Assembly: GCA_965204215.1 (NCBI GenBank)
Contig: CBDBDZ010000013.1
Coordinates: 558,001 to 622,000 of the forward strand
From: CBDBDZ01 sp965204215
GTDB lineage: Bacteria > Pseudomonadota > Gammaproteobacteria > Pseudomonadales > GM7GCV1
Length of the DNA: 64,000 nt
Direction: 5' to 3'
Part shown: positions 41,466 through 49,583 of the stretch, piece by piece
Position numbering within the stretch: the first letter of the stretch is position 1
Layout of the letters: each line of letters begins with the position of its first letter
Translations under genes and position numbers: made by a program
Notes under the pieces: model-generated
Told to the model about the DNA's origin: nothing
The model's input: the letters and a program-made list of their open reading frames with translations, nothing else
Databases searched by the model: none

Positions 41466-41608
41466 TATACCGCCCGGAAACCTCAATAAATAAGGGCTCC
41501 TTTAAGTCACTATTGGTATCAGGGGGCAGGCGAAATTACACTACGCAATTGGTGTATGAACCTGAAACTTATCGAGTAAAACTTGTCAATGCAGAGCGTC
41601 AGATCTGA
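41399..41608 (+). CDS. Doubtful short reading frame fused to a MITE fragment
   Basis: 69 codons starting inside the repeat fragment. The first third is repeat-derived; the rest reads SFKSLLVSGGRRNYTTQLVY and then EPETYRVKLVNAERQI, which I do not recognise. Its stop overlaps the start of the DUF924 gene (TGATG), which could allow coupling and is the only reason to list it. No good ribosome site. It may be the remnant of a gene whose start was replaced by the repeat, or not a gene at all. Confidence 0.25.
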   Translation: MSRAMSRQGKFERKSGVYWQYVLYRPETSINKGSFKSLLVSGGRRNYTTQLVYEPETYRVKLVNAERQI

Positions 41609-42219
41609 TGCCTGCCACATTACAGCAACATATACATGACTTTTGGTTCACTGATGCACTAAAAGGCAGTGAACAAGCAAGTGCAAGATCAAACTTTTGG
41701 CATGGCGTTAACGCAAATATCGATTATGATATAGAACGCCGTTTTGGCAAGCTAGTCAGTATCGCTAAAGCAGGGCAGTTAGATAGCTGGCGAGATTCTT
41801 CGGCAGGCTGTATGGCATTAATTATTTTACTTGACCAGTTTCCTCGCAATATTTATAGAGGTAAGCCAGACGCCTTTGCATCCGATGCTATGGCGCTGTC
41901 TATAACGAAACAGCTTATTGACACTGAACAATTATACAAACTACACCCTGTAGAACAGTCTTTTGCTTTGCTGCCACTAGAGCATTCAGAAATTTTAGAT
42001 AACCAAGTGTTATGCGTACAGTTGTTTAAGCAGTTGAGAACTGAGCATTACAATACACAATGGCAATCGTTGCTGAACAATTCAGTTAATTTTGCCGAGC
42101 AACATTTGGAGGTTATTGCAAAATTTAACCGATTTCCTCATCGCAATGAAGTTTTGAATAGAATCAGTACCGATGAAGAATTAAATTGGCTGCAGACTGG
42201 AACTCGCTTTGGGCAATAG
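41608..42219 (+). CDS. DUF924 family protein
   Basis: 203 residues with the DUF924 pattern: IHDFWFTDALKGSEQASARS, then NFWHGVNANIDYDIERRFG, LIILLDQFPRNIYRGKPDAF, and VLNRISTDEELNWL at the end. These are soluble TPR-like helical proteins of unknown function. Start ATG at 41608, overlapping the doubtful frame upstream. It leads a run of + strand housekeeping genes (coaBC, algC, slmA, apeB, trpS, recX) and lies 54 bases upstream of coaBC. Confidence 0.92.
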   Translation: MPATLQQHIHDFWFTDALKGSEQASARSNFWHGVNANIDYDIERRFGKLVSIAKAGQLDSWRDSSAGCMALIILLDQFPRNIYRGKPDAFASDAMALSITKQLIDTEQLYKLHPVEQSFALLPLEHSEILDNQVLCVQLFKQLRTEHYNTQWQSLLNNSVNFAEQHLEVIAKFNRFPHRNEVLNRISTDEELNWLQTGTRFGQ

Positions 42220-42273
42220 TCGATGCAATCTGTATAATTGCCGACTGATTTTTTTATCACAAATTTATCATTA

Positions 42274-43488
42274 ATGAATTCATTAAATAACAGAAATATT
42301 TTATTGGGAATTACAGGAGGAATAGCTGCCTATAAAGCCATTGAATTGGTACGCTTATTAATTAAAGCAGGTAGCAGTGTACGTGTGGTGTTAACTAAAG
42401 GCGCTAAAGAGTTTGTTACGCCTCTTACATTGCAAGCGGTATCTGGTATGCCAGTTCATCAAGATTTATTAGATCCCGAAGCAGAAGCGGGCATGGGGCA
42501 TATAGAACTGGCAAGATGGGCAGAGTTAATTGTGGTAGCACCAGCCAGTGCTAACTTTATTGCGCGACTGTCAGCAGGACAGGGCGACGATTTGTTAACA
42601 ACACTGTGCCTGGCGTGTAAGGCACCTATTGCAATTGCGCCAGCAATGAACCAAGGTATGTGGGCAAGCCAGTCGGTCATTGATAATATTGAACGCCTTA
42701 AACACAGAGACGTTAGTATTTGGGGACCAGCTTCAGGAGAGCAGGCCTGCGGTGATGTAGGGCCGGGTAGAATGGAAGAGCCACAACAATTGGCAATACA
42801 GTGTGCCCAGCAATTTAACAGTGGACTGCTTAGTGGTAAAAAGGTAGTGATTACGGCAGGACCTACGCGTGAGCGTTTGGATCCAGTGCGTTATATCAGC
42901 AATTTTAGTTCGGGTAAAATGGGCTATGCCATAGCACAAAGTTGCATTGATGCAGGGGCATCTGTCACGTTAGTGACTGGCCCTACAAATTTGCCTGGCC
43001 CTGAAAAGGCAAAGTGTTTAGTGGTTGAGTCAGCTCAACAAATGCTGGACGCAGTGATGGCAGTTATAGAGGATTGTGATATTTTTATAGCTTCTGCAGC
43101 AGTGGTCGACTATCGTCCGGTCAATGTTAATAACCAAAAAATCAAGAAAGATAGCCATGATGAACTTATTCTGACATTAACCAAAAATCCTGATATTTTA
43201 TCCACAGTGTCCAGTAAATTACATAAAGATAGCACTAATGCCATGGTGGTTGGTTTTGCAGCTGAAACAGAACATATTGTCGACAATGCCAGAAGCAAAT
43301 TACAGAGCAAACAGCTAGATTTAATTATTGCCAATGATGTTAGTCGCAGCGATATAGGCTTTAATCATGATAATAACTGCGTGACTTTAGTATGGGGTGA
43401 TAAATGCGAAACCCTGGATATTTTGTCAAAGAAACAATTGGCAGTCGTTTTAACCGAAAAGTTTGCCGAATACATCAATAGCCAGTGA
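42274..43488 (+). CDS. coaBC: Bifunctional phosphopantothenoylcysteine decarboxylase / phosphopantothenate-cysteine ligase
   Basis: 404 residues; carries out two steps of coenzyme A synthesis. The CoaC flavoprotein half (about 1-190) opens ILLGITGGIAAYKAIELVRL and contains VVAPASANFIARLSAGQGDD and IAPAMNQGMW. The CoaB half opens VVITAGPTRERLDPVRYISN, then FSSGKMGYAIAQ, with the CTP-binding Lys segment (NQKIKKD) and NDVSRSDIGFNHDNN. A TTG at 42238 could start the frame earlier, but the ATG at 42274 suits the family. It is followed directly by the phosphomannomutase gene; dut, often between them, is absent here. Confidence 0.95.
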   Translation: MNSLNNRNILLGITGGIAAYKAIELVRLLIKAGSSVRVVLTKGAKEFVTPLTLQAVSGMPVHQDLLDPEAEAGMGHIELARWAELIVVAPASANFIARLSAGQGDDLLTTLCLACKAPIAIAPAMNQGMWASQSVIDNIERLKHRDVSIWGPASGEQACGDVGPGRMEEPQQLAIQCAQQFNSGLLSGKKVVITAGPTRERLDPVRYISNFSSGKMGYAIAQSCIDAGASVTLVTGPTNLPGPEKAKCLVVESAQQMLDAVMAVIEDCDIFIASAAVVDYRPVNVNNQKIKKDSHDELILTLTKNPDILSTVSSKLHKDSTNAMVVGFAAETEHIVDNARSKLQSKQLDLIIANDVSRSDIGFNHDNNCVTLVWGDKCETLDILSKKQLAVVLTEKFAEYINSQ

Positions 43489-43497
43489 GTGGCGATA

Positions 43498-44907
43498 ATG
43501 AGAGATGAGGTCTTTGATTTAAGTGCCTTTCGTTCCTATGATATAAGAGGGATAGCAGGGCAGCAAATCACTCCAGACCTGGCTTTTGCTATTGGCAAAG
43601 CCTTTGGTCATTACGTTAAACAGCACAGAGTCGATGCGAGTATTGATACAAACATTACTGTAGGTCACGATTGTCGTTTAACAAGTGTAGAGCTGCACAG
43701 TGCGGTGATAGATGGCGTGATTAACTCAGGAATCAATGTTATAGATTTGGGGCTTTGTACTACACCCATGCTGACTTTTGCTTGCCAAAATGTCAGTGGT
43801 ATTATGGTAACGGCCAGCCATAACCCAATGCAATATAACGGGTTTAAGTTTGTGTTTAATGGGGGAATTTTTGATGGCATGGATGAATTAATTAAGCTAT
43901 TGGGTTCAGTCTCTCAATGTGCTCAAACTGCAAAAGGGAAAATCAGTTATTTTGATATTAAAGCAAGTTATTTGCAAAGTATTGCTGATAATATTAGATT
44001 GCAGCAGAAACATAAGATTATTGTTGATGGCGCTAACAGCCCGCAGGGCCAAATGGCGGTTGCTTTATTTCAAAAATTAGGTTGTGAAGTTGGGGCAATT
44101 AATTTAGATATTGACGGCAAATTTTCTGGGCATTCACCCGATACAGGTATAAAAGAAAATTACCAAACATTGCAGCGCGAAGTATTAGCACGCAATGCCG
44201 ATTTTGGTTTTATGTTCGATGGCGACGGTGACCGTTGTGCTGCAGTAACAGCTAAGGGTGAAATTGTAATGCCTGATAAAATGCTGGCATTGTTCAGCGA
44301 AGATGTATTGGTTAATCGCATCAATGCCATCGTTGTCTATGATGTGAAATGCAGCAATCAGGTAAAGCATAGTATTTTGCAAAATGGTGGTGTAGCAAAG
44401 ATGAGTAGAACAGGGCGTTCAAAGATATTTCAACAGCTTAAAACAAGCGGTGCCATTTTAGCAGGTGAGTATAGCGGTCATTTTTTCTTTAACGATAACT
44501 GGTTACCTATTGATGATGGATTGTATGCAGCTTGCCGCTTAATCGAAGGTTGTGAGCAGCGCAGGATGTCACTGCATAAACGGGTATCACTGCTCCCTGA
44601 AAGTTTTTGTTCACCTGAAATATTAGTAGGTATTGAGGAAGCACATAAAACGATAATTTTGGATGCGTTTGCTAAATCTTACCCCATTGATAATTTAGCT
44701 CAAGTTAGCACTATTGATGGAATTAGAATAGATTATGCCAATAAATGGGGACTTATCCGTGCATCGAATACGCTTTCCGCATTATCATTACGATTTGAAG
44801 CCTATAGTGAAGAGAGTTTAGAGATGATTAAGCAATCATTTCTTGGGCATTTGCTCACTATCGCAGAACAGCACAATATAACCGTAGATTTAGAATCGAA
44901 CCTATAG
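43498..44907 (+). CDS. algC: Phosphomannomutase/phosphoglucomutase
   Basis: 469 residues of the alpha-D-phosphohexomutase family. Landmarks: FRSYDIRGIAGQQITPD at the start, catalytic Ser in MVTASHNPMQYNGFKF, the Mg2+ loop FMFDGDGDRCAAV, the sugar-binding GEYSGHFFF, and a C-terminal phosphate-binding RASNTLSALSLRFEA. It interconverts mannose (or glucose) 6- and 1-phosphates for polysaccharide precursors, which fits the exopolysaccharide genes 5 kb downstream. A GTG at 43489 is in frame, but the ATG at 43498 is preferred; the coaBC stop is at 43486-43488. Cytoplasmic. Confidence 0.93.
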   Translation: MRDEVFDLSAFRSYDIRGIAGQQITPDLAFAIGKAFGHYVKQHRVDASIDTNITVGHDCRLTSVELHSAVIDGVINSGINVIDLGLCTTPMLTFACQNVSGIMVTASHNPMQYNGFKFVFNGGIFDGMDELIKLLGSVSQCAQTAKGKISYFDIKASYLQSIADNIRLQQKHKIIVDGANSPQGQMAVALFQKLGCEVGAINLDIDGKFSGHSPDTGIKENYQTLQREVLARNADFGFMFDGDGDRCAAVTAKGEIVMPDKMLALFSEDVLVNRINAIVVYDVKCSNQVKHSILQNGGVAKMSRTGRSKIFQQLKTSGAILAGEYSGHFFFNDNWLPIDDGLYAACRLIEGCEQRRMSLHKRVSLLPESFCSPEILVGIEEAHKTIILDAFAKSYPIDNLAQVSTIDGIRIDYANKWGLIRASNTLSALSLRFEAYSEESLEMIKQSFLGHLLTIAEQHNITVDLESNL

Positions 44908-44920
44908 AGTCCATAATCAT

Positions 44921-45493
44921 ATGAGCGAACGTAAACAGGAAATTTTAGAAGTGGTTGCCAGGTTGCTAGAACAACAGCCTCAGTCGAAAATAACCACAGC
45001 CCTGATAGCCAAGACCATCAATTTATCGGAGGCTGCACTATATCGACACTATCCTAGTCGGCGACGCATTTTTATTGCTGTATTAGAGCGAATAGAGGAG
45101 CTGTTAATACCACGCATTCATACTTTGTATAATAGTGATTTAAGTTGTTTGCAGCAAAGTCAGCAGGTTATACAATTGCTATTAGCCTTCGTAGAAAATA
45201 ACAAAGGTTTTGCGCAGTTATTGGTAGGTGCTGGTTTGGATGATGCTCAAATTACCAATGCATCGCAGCAAGTCATATTGAAAATAACCACAATTATTAA
45301 ACAACAGCTGCGCGATGCGACTTTAAGTGGCAAAATGCGTTTACATGCAGGCGTGGACGTGATTACGGCGCTGATGATAAACCAGGCTCAAGGTTTGCTT
45401 ATTCAGTTTATTCGCGATCAATATAAAAGTCAGCCTAGTGCCTTATGGTTAAGGCAATGGCAATTGTTAGAGCCAGCTTTGGTGGAGCGGTGA
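44921..45493 (+). CDS. slmA: Nucleoid occlusion factor SlmA (TetR family)
   Basis: 190 residues. The N-terminal TetR helix-turn-helix has ERKQEILEVVARLLEQQ and TTALIAKTINLSEAALYRHY (about residues 25-44). The C-terminal ligand-like domain LLAFVENNKGFAQLLVGAGL and the ending ALWLRQWQLLEPALVER match SlmA rather than general TetR regulators. It binds specific DNA sites and blocks FtsZ ring formation over the nucleoid. The stop overlaps the apeB start (TGATG), so they are coupled. 14 bases after algC. Confidence 0.9.
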   Translation: MSERKQEILEVVARLLEQQPQSKITTALIAKTINLSEAALYRHYPSRRRIFIAVLERIEELLIPRIHTLYNSDLSCLQQSQQVIQLLLAFVENNKGFAQLLVGAGLDDAQITNASQQVILKITTIIKQQLRDATLSGKMRLHAGVDVITALMINQAQGLLIQFIRDQYKSQPSALWLRQWQLLEPALVER

Positions 45494-46806
45494 TGATAAA
45501 GTCAAATAGCAAGAAGTTTATCAGCCAACAATTAACAGAATTTTTAACAAATTCACCCACTCCTTATCATGCTGTATCCAATATGGCAACAATGTTTGAG
45601 GCGGCAAAATTTATTCGATTGGACGAAAGTATAAATTGGGATATCAAACCCAATCAAAGTTATTACTGCATCCGCAATGATGGAGCTATATGTGCCTGGA
45701 CAACACCAGCTTCAAAAGCAGCGTCGATGCGTTTGGTTGGAGCACATACCGATAGCCCATGCCTTAAAATTAAACCCAAACCGGAATTGCGTCAATACAA
45801 AACCTTGCGGCTCGGTGTTGAGGTTTATGGCGGGGCATTATTGTCCACCTGGTTCGATAGGGATTTATCGTTGGCAGGCAGAGTGGTGGTAAAGATGCCT
45901 GGTAATCAATTGCAAGTGGTACTAGTCAATTTTAAGCGCCCAATTGGAGTTGTTCCCAGTTTGGCAATTCACCTCAATCGAAGTGCTAATAGTAGCCAAG
46001 GTATTAATAGTCAAACTGATTTGCCAATGGTGCTGTGTATTGACAGTGCAACTGAGGTCAAGCAATTATTGCAAGAGCAAATTTTACAGGAACACGACAG
46101 GCGCGATTTGGAAATTATGAGTTTTGAACTCTTTGCCTATGATACACAACCTGCTTTAATAACGGGCTTAAATCACGATTTTATTAGCAGCGCCAGATTG
46201 GATAATTTACTAAGTTGTTATTTAGGTGCCAAGTCACTTATTGACAGCAATGCGGTTGCAAGGAATGAATCTTTTAACTTATTTATTGGTAATGACCATG
46301 AAGAAGTGGGCAGTCAAAGTAGCAGTGGTGCAAAGGGATCCTTTCTCAGCGATGTTTTACAGCGTGTATTAAACGAGCAATTAGCAGTTATTTCACAACA
46401 ATCGTTAATGCTGTCAGTAGACAACGCCCACGCTATTCATCCTAACTACCCTGATAAGCATGACTGCAATCACGGACCTACCATTAACTCAGGACCTGTA
46501 GTTAAATTAAACAGTAATCAGGGCTACGCTACTAATGCGTTGGGGGCTTCCTGGGTGGAGTATTTGGCACAACTGGAAGCTATTCCGATTCAAAAGTTTG
46601 TAGTGCGTAGCGATATGGGTTGTGGTTCTACCATCGGTCCAATAACAGCAGCCAAAATGGGCATTAATACGGTGGACATAGGAGTGCCTCAGTGGGCAAT
46701 GCATTCGGTGCGAGAAACAGCTGGCATGGTAGACTGTCAGTATTTATATGATTTACTCAAAACTTTTTACAATTATTCAGGTTCATTAGCTATTACATCG
46801 CTTTAA
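45493..46806 (+). CDS. apeB: M18 family aminopeptidase
   Basis: 437 residues of the aspartyl-aminopeptidase-like M18 family. Zinc and catalytic segments: LVGAHTDSPCLKIKP (first His and Asp), SSARLDNLLSCYL, NDHEEVGSQSSSGAKG (Glu pair), SVDNAHAIHPNYPDKHD, and the late His in MHSVRETAG. It removes acidic or neutral N-terminal residues from peptides in the cytoplasm as a large oligomer. The frame can be read from 45445, but the ATG at 45493 in the TGATG junction with slmA gives the family start. Confidence 0.92.
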   Translation: MIKSNSKKFISQQLTEFLTNSPTPYHAVSNMATMFEAAKFIRLDESINWDIKPNQSYYCIRNDGAICAWTTPASKAASMRLVGAHTDSPCLKIKPKPELRQYKTLRLGVEVYGGALLSTWFDRDLSLAGRVVVKMPGNQLQVVLVNFKRPIGVVPSLAIHLNRSANSSQGINSQTDLPMVLCIDSATEVKQLLQEQILQEHDRRDLEIMSFELFAYDTQPALITGLNHDFISSARLDNLLSCYLGAKSLIDSNAVARNESFNLFIGNDHEEVGSQSSSGAKGSFLSDVLQRVLNEQLAVISQQSLMLSVDNAHAIHPNYPDKHDCNHGPTINSGPVVKLNSNQGYATNALGASWVEYLAQLEAIPIQKFVVRSDMGCGSTIGPITAAKMGINTVDIGVPQWAMHSVRETAGMVDCQYLYDLLKTFYNYSGSLAITSL

Positions 46807-46813
46807 CATAAGC

Positions 46814-47821
46814 ATGAAACAAACCTCATTAACAGGAATTACCACCACTGGCATACCGCATCTGGGTAACTATGTAGGTGCTATTCGTCCTGCAATAACC
46901 AGCAGTTTACAAGTTGATCAACACATTCAACATTGCTATTTTCTGGCAGATTATCACGCTTTAATTAAATGTGTTGACCCAGTAAGGATTCGACAGTCAA
47001 CGCTTGCTATTGCTGCCACCTGGCTGGCCTTTGGATTAAACCCTGATAAGGTTTTATTTTATCGTCAATCAGATATTCTTGAAATTCCGCAATTGACATG
47101 GTTGTTAAACTGTGTGGCTGCAAAAGGTTTGATGAACCGCGCTCACGCCTATAAGGATGCTATTGCCACCAACTCGGAAAGTGGCGAGGATGCTGATTTT
47201 GGTGTAACCATGGGGCTTTTTAGTTACCCTGTGCTAATGGCAGCGGATATTTTAATGTTTAATGCCAATTTTGTACCTGTTGGGCGCGATCAGGTTCAGC
47301 ACCTTGAAATTACTCGTGATATAGCGCAGCGTTTTAATCATTTATACGGTAAGTATTTCAATATTCCAGAAGCAATTATCGACGCTAATGTAGCGATACT
47401 AAATGGGCTGGATGGGCGTAAAATGAGCAAAAGTTATAACAATACGATTCCATTATTTTTACCGTCGAAACAACTGCGCAAGCATGTTATGAAAATTGTG
47501 ACGAATTCTTTAGAGCCAGGTGAACCCAAATCAACTGAAAATTCCACTTTATTCCAAATTTGGCAAGCATTTGCCAATGAAGAGCAAATACAAGATATGC
47601 GAAATGCTTTTGCTCAAGGAATTGCCTGGGGTGAGGCGAAACAGCAATTATTTGAATTGTTAGAAAGTCAGTTACAAGAACCGCGAGAACGCTATAACGA
47701 ATTAATCAATAGTCCGAAAAAAATAGAGGCTATTTTGCAGTCTGGAGCAGACAAAGCGCGTAAATTATCAATGCCCTTCATGCAGGATTTGCGTCATGCA
47801 GTAGGTATTCGTCAATTGTAA
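46814..47821 (+). CDS. trpS: Tryptophan-tRNA ligase
   Basis: 335 residues, class I synthetase. The HIGH-like site is TTGIPHLGNYVGAIRP at the N-terminus and the KMSKS loop is LDGRKMSKSYNNTIPLF at about residues 196-212. It also has VPVGRDQVQHLEITRDIAQR, typical of TrpRS, and a C-terminal helical anticodon domain. It charges tRNA-Trp. ATG at 46814, 7 bases after apeB. Closely packed with recX downstream. Confidence 0.95.
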   Translation: MKQTSLTGITTTGIPHLGNYVGAIRPAITSSLQVDQHIQHCYFLADYHALIKCVDPVRIRQSTLAIAATWLAFGLNPDKVLFYRQSDILEIPQLTWLLNCVAAKGLMNRAHAYKDAIATNSESGEDADFGVTMGLFSYPVLMAADILMFNANFVPVGRDQVQHLEITRDIAQRFNHLYGKYFNIPEAIIDANVAILNGLDGRKMSKSYNNTIPLFLPSKQLRKHVMKIVTNSLEPGEPKSTENSTLFQIWQAFANEEQIQDMRNAFAQGIAWGEAKQQLFELLESQLQEPRERYNELINSPKKIEAILQSGADKARKLSMPFMQDLRHAVGIRQL

Positions 47822-47829
47822 CATATAAG

Positions 47830-48306
47830 ATGAGCGTTAAACTATCCATTAGAAACGCTGCGTTAAATTTGCTTGCCCGCAGGGAATATAGTGCCATGGA
47901 ATTGCGGCGTAAACTATATGTGAAATTTCCTGACCAGCATCAAGAAGTTGAAACAATTTTAATCGAGTTACGGCAGGAAAACTTGCAAAGTGATGAGCGT
48001 TATACAGAAATGTTTATCCGTTACAGGAGTAATAAAGGACAAGGTCCCGTCAAAATACGTTTTGATTTGAAACAATCTGGTATAGATGAACAATTAATCA
48101 ATGACAATTTAATTTATGCAGAGATAAACTGGGAAGCTATTGGCGTTCAAACATTGGATAAAAAATTCGGGTGTATACAAAGGAATATGGTCAAAAACTC
48201 TCAATTGAAAGCCAAGTCTCTGAGATTTTTAGCGCAACGCGGGTATGATTCTAATCTATGTTATAGTATTTGGCATCAATTTTTAAATAACGCGTATCAT
48301 GACTAG
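47830..48306 (+). CDS. recX: Regulatory protein RecX
   Basis: 158 residues made of three RecX-type three-helix repeats: RNAALNLLARREYSAMELRR, then IELRQENLQSDERYTEMFIR and YRSNKGQGPVKIRFDLKQSG, and a third repeat KAKSLRFLAQRGYDSNLCYS. RecX binds RecA filaments and limits RecA activity. No recA lies beside it here, which is unlike the usual recA-recX pair. The last codons overlap the M23 peptidase gene by 8 bases, so the two are coupled. ATG at 47830. Confidence 0.9.
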   Translation: MSVKLSIRNAALNLLARREYSAMELRRKLYVKFPDQHQEVETILIELRQENLQSDERYTEMFIRYRSNKGQGPVKIRFDLKQSGIDEQLINDNLIYAEINWEAIGVQTLDKKFGCIQRNMVKNSQLKAKSLRFLAQRGYDSNLCYSIWHQFLNNAYHD

Positions 48307-49102
48307 AAAGAAAATATTACAAAGTTTGCTGGGGTTGATTCTTGCATTTCCAGTTGCTGCATTTGACATTCAAGGAAAATGGGTAGAAGGTAGATTACTT
48401 ATAGGTAAAGCTGCTCCTGGTTCTGTTGCTAAATTTGAAGGCAAACTCATTCCAATAGGTGAAGATGGTTTGTTTATCGTAGGTCTGCATAGAGATGAAC
48501 CTCCAACTGTTACCCTGGAAATTGTAGATAGTGCAGGCAATACGTTAACGGGTGTTTATCAAGTAACAGACGGAGAGTACAATATTCAAAAGATTGAGGG
48601 TATTGCTAAACATATTATGCAACCGAGTGAAGCTGATTTAAAAAGAGCAACACAGGAAAATATAGCTATTAGTAAATCTCGAAAAAACATTAGTAAGCGC
48701 CAAGACTTTTTAAACGATTTTATCATTCCTGTGGATGGAGCAACCACAGGAGTTTATGGCAGTCAGCGCGTCTATAATGGCGTTCCTGGTCGACCTCACT
48801 ATGGGTGGGATATTGCTGCACCAACGGGTACACCTGTCAAGGCACCTAATTCAGGATTGGTAATTTTTGCACAAGAAAATACCTTCTATTCAGGCGGGTT
48901 GGTCATTATTGATCATGGCTATCATTTATCTTCCTCATTCTTACACTTACATAAAATTCATGTTAAAGTGGGTGAAGAAGTTGCCAAATCGCAGATCATA
49001 GGTGAAGTGGGAGCGACAGGAAGAGTGACTGGTCCGCATTTAGATTGGCGCATGAATTGGGGAAAACGAAGAATTGACCCTCAAAAACTTATTGATTTCT
49101 AA
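48299..49102 (+). CDS. M23 family metallopeptidase (LytM-like)
   Basis: 267 residues. A signal peptide is likely (about 1-21, LLGLILAFPVAAFD). The N-terminal beta-domain (about 22-120) is followed by the LytM peptidase: zinc His and Asp in HYGWDIAAPTGTPV, catalytic region LVIIDHGYHLSSSFLHLHK, and a final GATGRVTGPHLDWRMNW, where the usual His-x-His is His-x-Asp. That variant is common in this subgroup. A periplasmic peptidoglycan endopeptidase or an activator is likely. It begins inside recX (8-base overlap). Confidence 0.88.
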   Translation: MTRKKILQSLLGLILAFPVAAFDIQGKWVEGRLLIGKAAPGSVAKFEGKLIPIGEDGLFIVGLHRDEPPTVTLEIVDSAGNTLTGVYQVTDGEYNIQKIEGIAKHIMQPSEADLKRATQENIAISKSRKNISKRQDFLNDFIIPVDGATTGVYGSQRVYNGVPGRPHYGWDIAAPTGTPVKAPNSGLVIFAQENTFYSGGLVIIDHGYHLSSSFLHLHKIHVKVGEEVAKSQIIGEVGATGRVTGPHLDWRMNWGKRRIDPQKLIDF

Positions 49103-49138
49103 AAAATAATACTTTTTTTATTTTTTTACACTAGTAAC

Positions 49139-49168
49139 TTGGACAGTTTAGAAAGATTATGATTTAAT
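49139..49168 (+). promoter_or_regulatory. Candidate promoter of the exopolysaccharide operon
   Basis: TTGGAC at 49139-49144 and TTTAAT at 49163-49168 with an 18-base spacer, about 50 bases upstream of the small secreted protein gene. The surrounding leader is AT-rich with a GAGAGAC ribosome site at the ATG. Placement by eye. Confidence 0.35.
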
Positions 49169-49217
49169 ACTCCTAAATTACATAGAATTTTTTTGATTAA
49201 ATTAACGAGAGACACAT

Positions 49218-49523
49218 ATGAAATATATGAATTTTTACAAAGCCAGCATGGCTTCGCTAATGATTGCATTTGGCTCTGCTGCCTTTGCTCAAGCGGGTGC
49301 TGGAGCAGGAGCAGGTTCTTCAGCTGGCGCAGCGGGAGGTATTGCGGGTCTTAGTGCTGCAGCTATTGCTGGTGCGGCTGTTGCTGTTGCGGCTGTAGTC
49401 GTTATTGCTACGCAGGACGATGATCCGGCAGAGGTTCCAGTTGATCCAATTGATCCTATTGACGATACTACGCCAGATACTGATACGGATGTATCAACAA
49501 CAACAACATCTACTGGTTTGTAA
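49218..49523 (+). CDS. yjbE: YjbE/GfcA-like small exported protein
   Basis: 101 residues. A signal peptide ends near residue 26 (GSAAFAQA). A Gly/Ala-rich segment with repeats of GAGAG and a hydrophobic Ala/Val helix (about 44-65) follows, then an acidic Pro/Asp stretch (DDDPAEVPVDPIDPIDD) and a Thr-rich tail (TDTDVSTTTTSTGL). This composition and the position just before yjbH/yjbF-type genes match YjbE (GfcA) of the E. coli yjbEFGH exopolysaccharide operon. Role in the family not well defined; it is probably inner membrane or periplasmic. An intrinsic terminator follows directly. Confidence 0.75.
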   Translation: MKYMNFYKASMASLMIAFGSAAFAQAGAGAGAGSSAGAAGGIAGLSAAAIAGAAVAVAAVVVIATQDDDPAEVPVDPIDPIDDTTPDTDTDVSTTTTSTGL

Positions 49524-49538
49524 ACTTAGCTTTTATTG

Positions 49539-49570
49539 TTAAAAAACGAGGGTACTTCCCTCGTTTTTTT
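49539..49570 (+). terminator. Intrinsic terminator or attenuator after yjbE
   Basis: The stem cgaggg/ccctcg with loop tactt is flanked by a run of A before and nine T after (gtttttttttg), so it works as a strong rho-independent signal on the + strand. It lies between yjbE and the yjbH-like gene, so it should reduce transcription of the downstream genes. Confidence 0.88.
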
Positions 49571-49583
49571 TTGTCTAAACCAA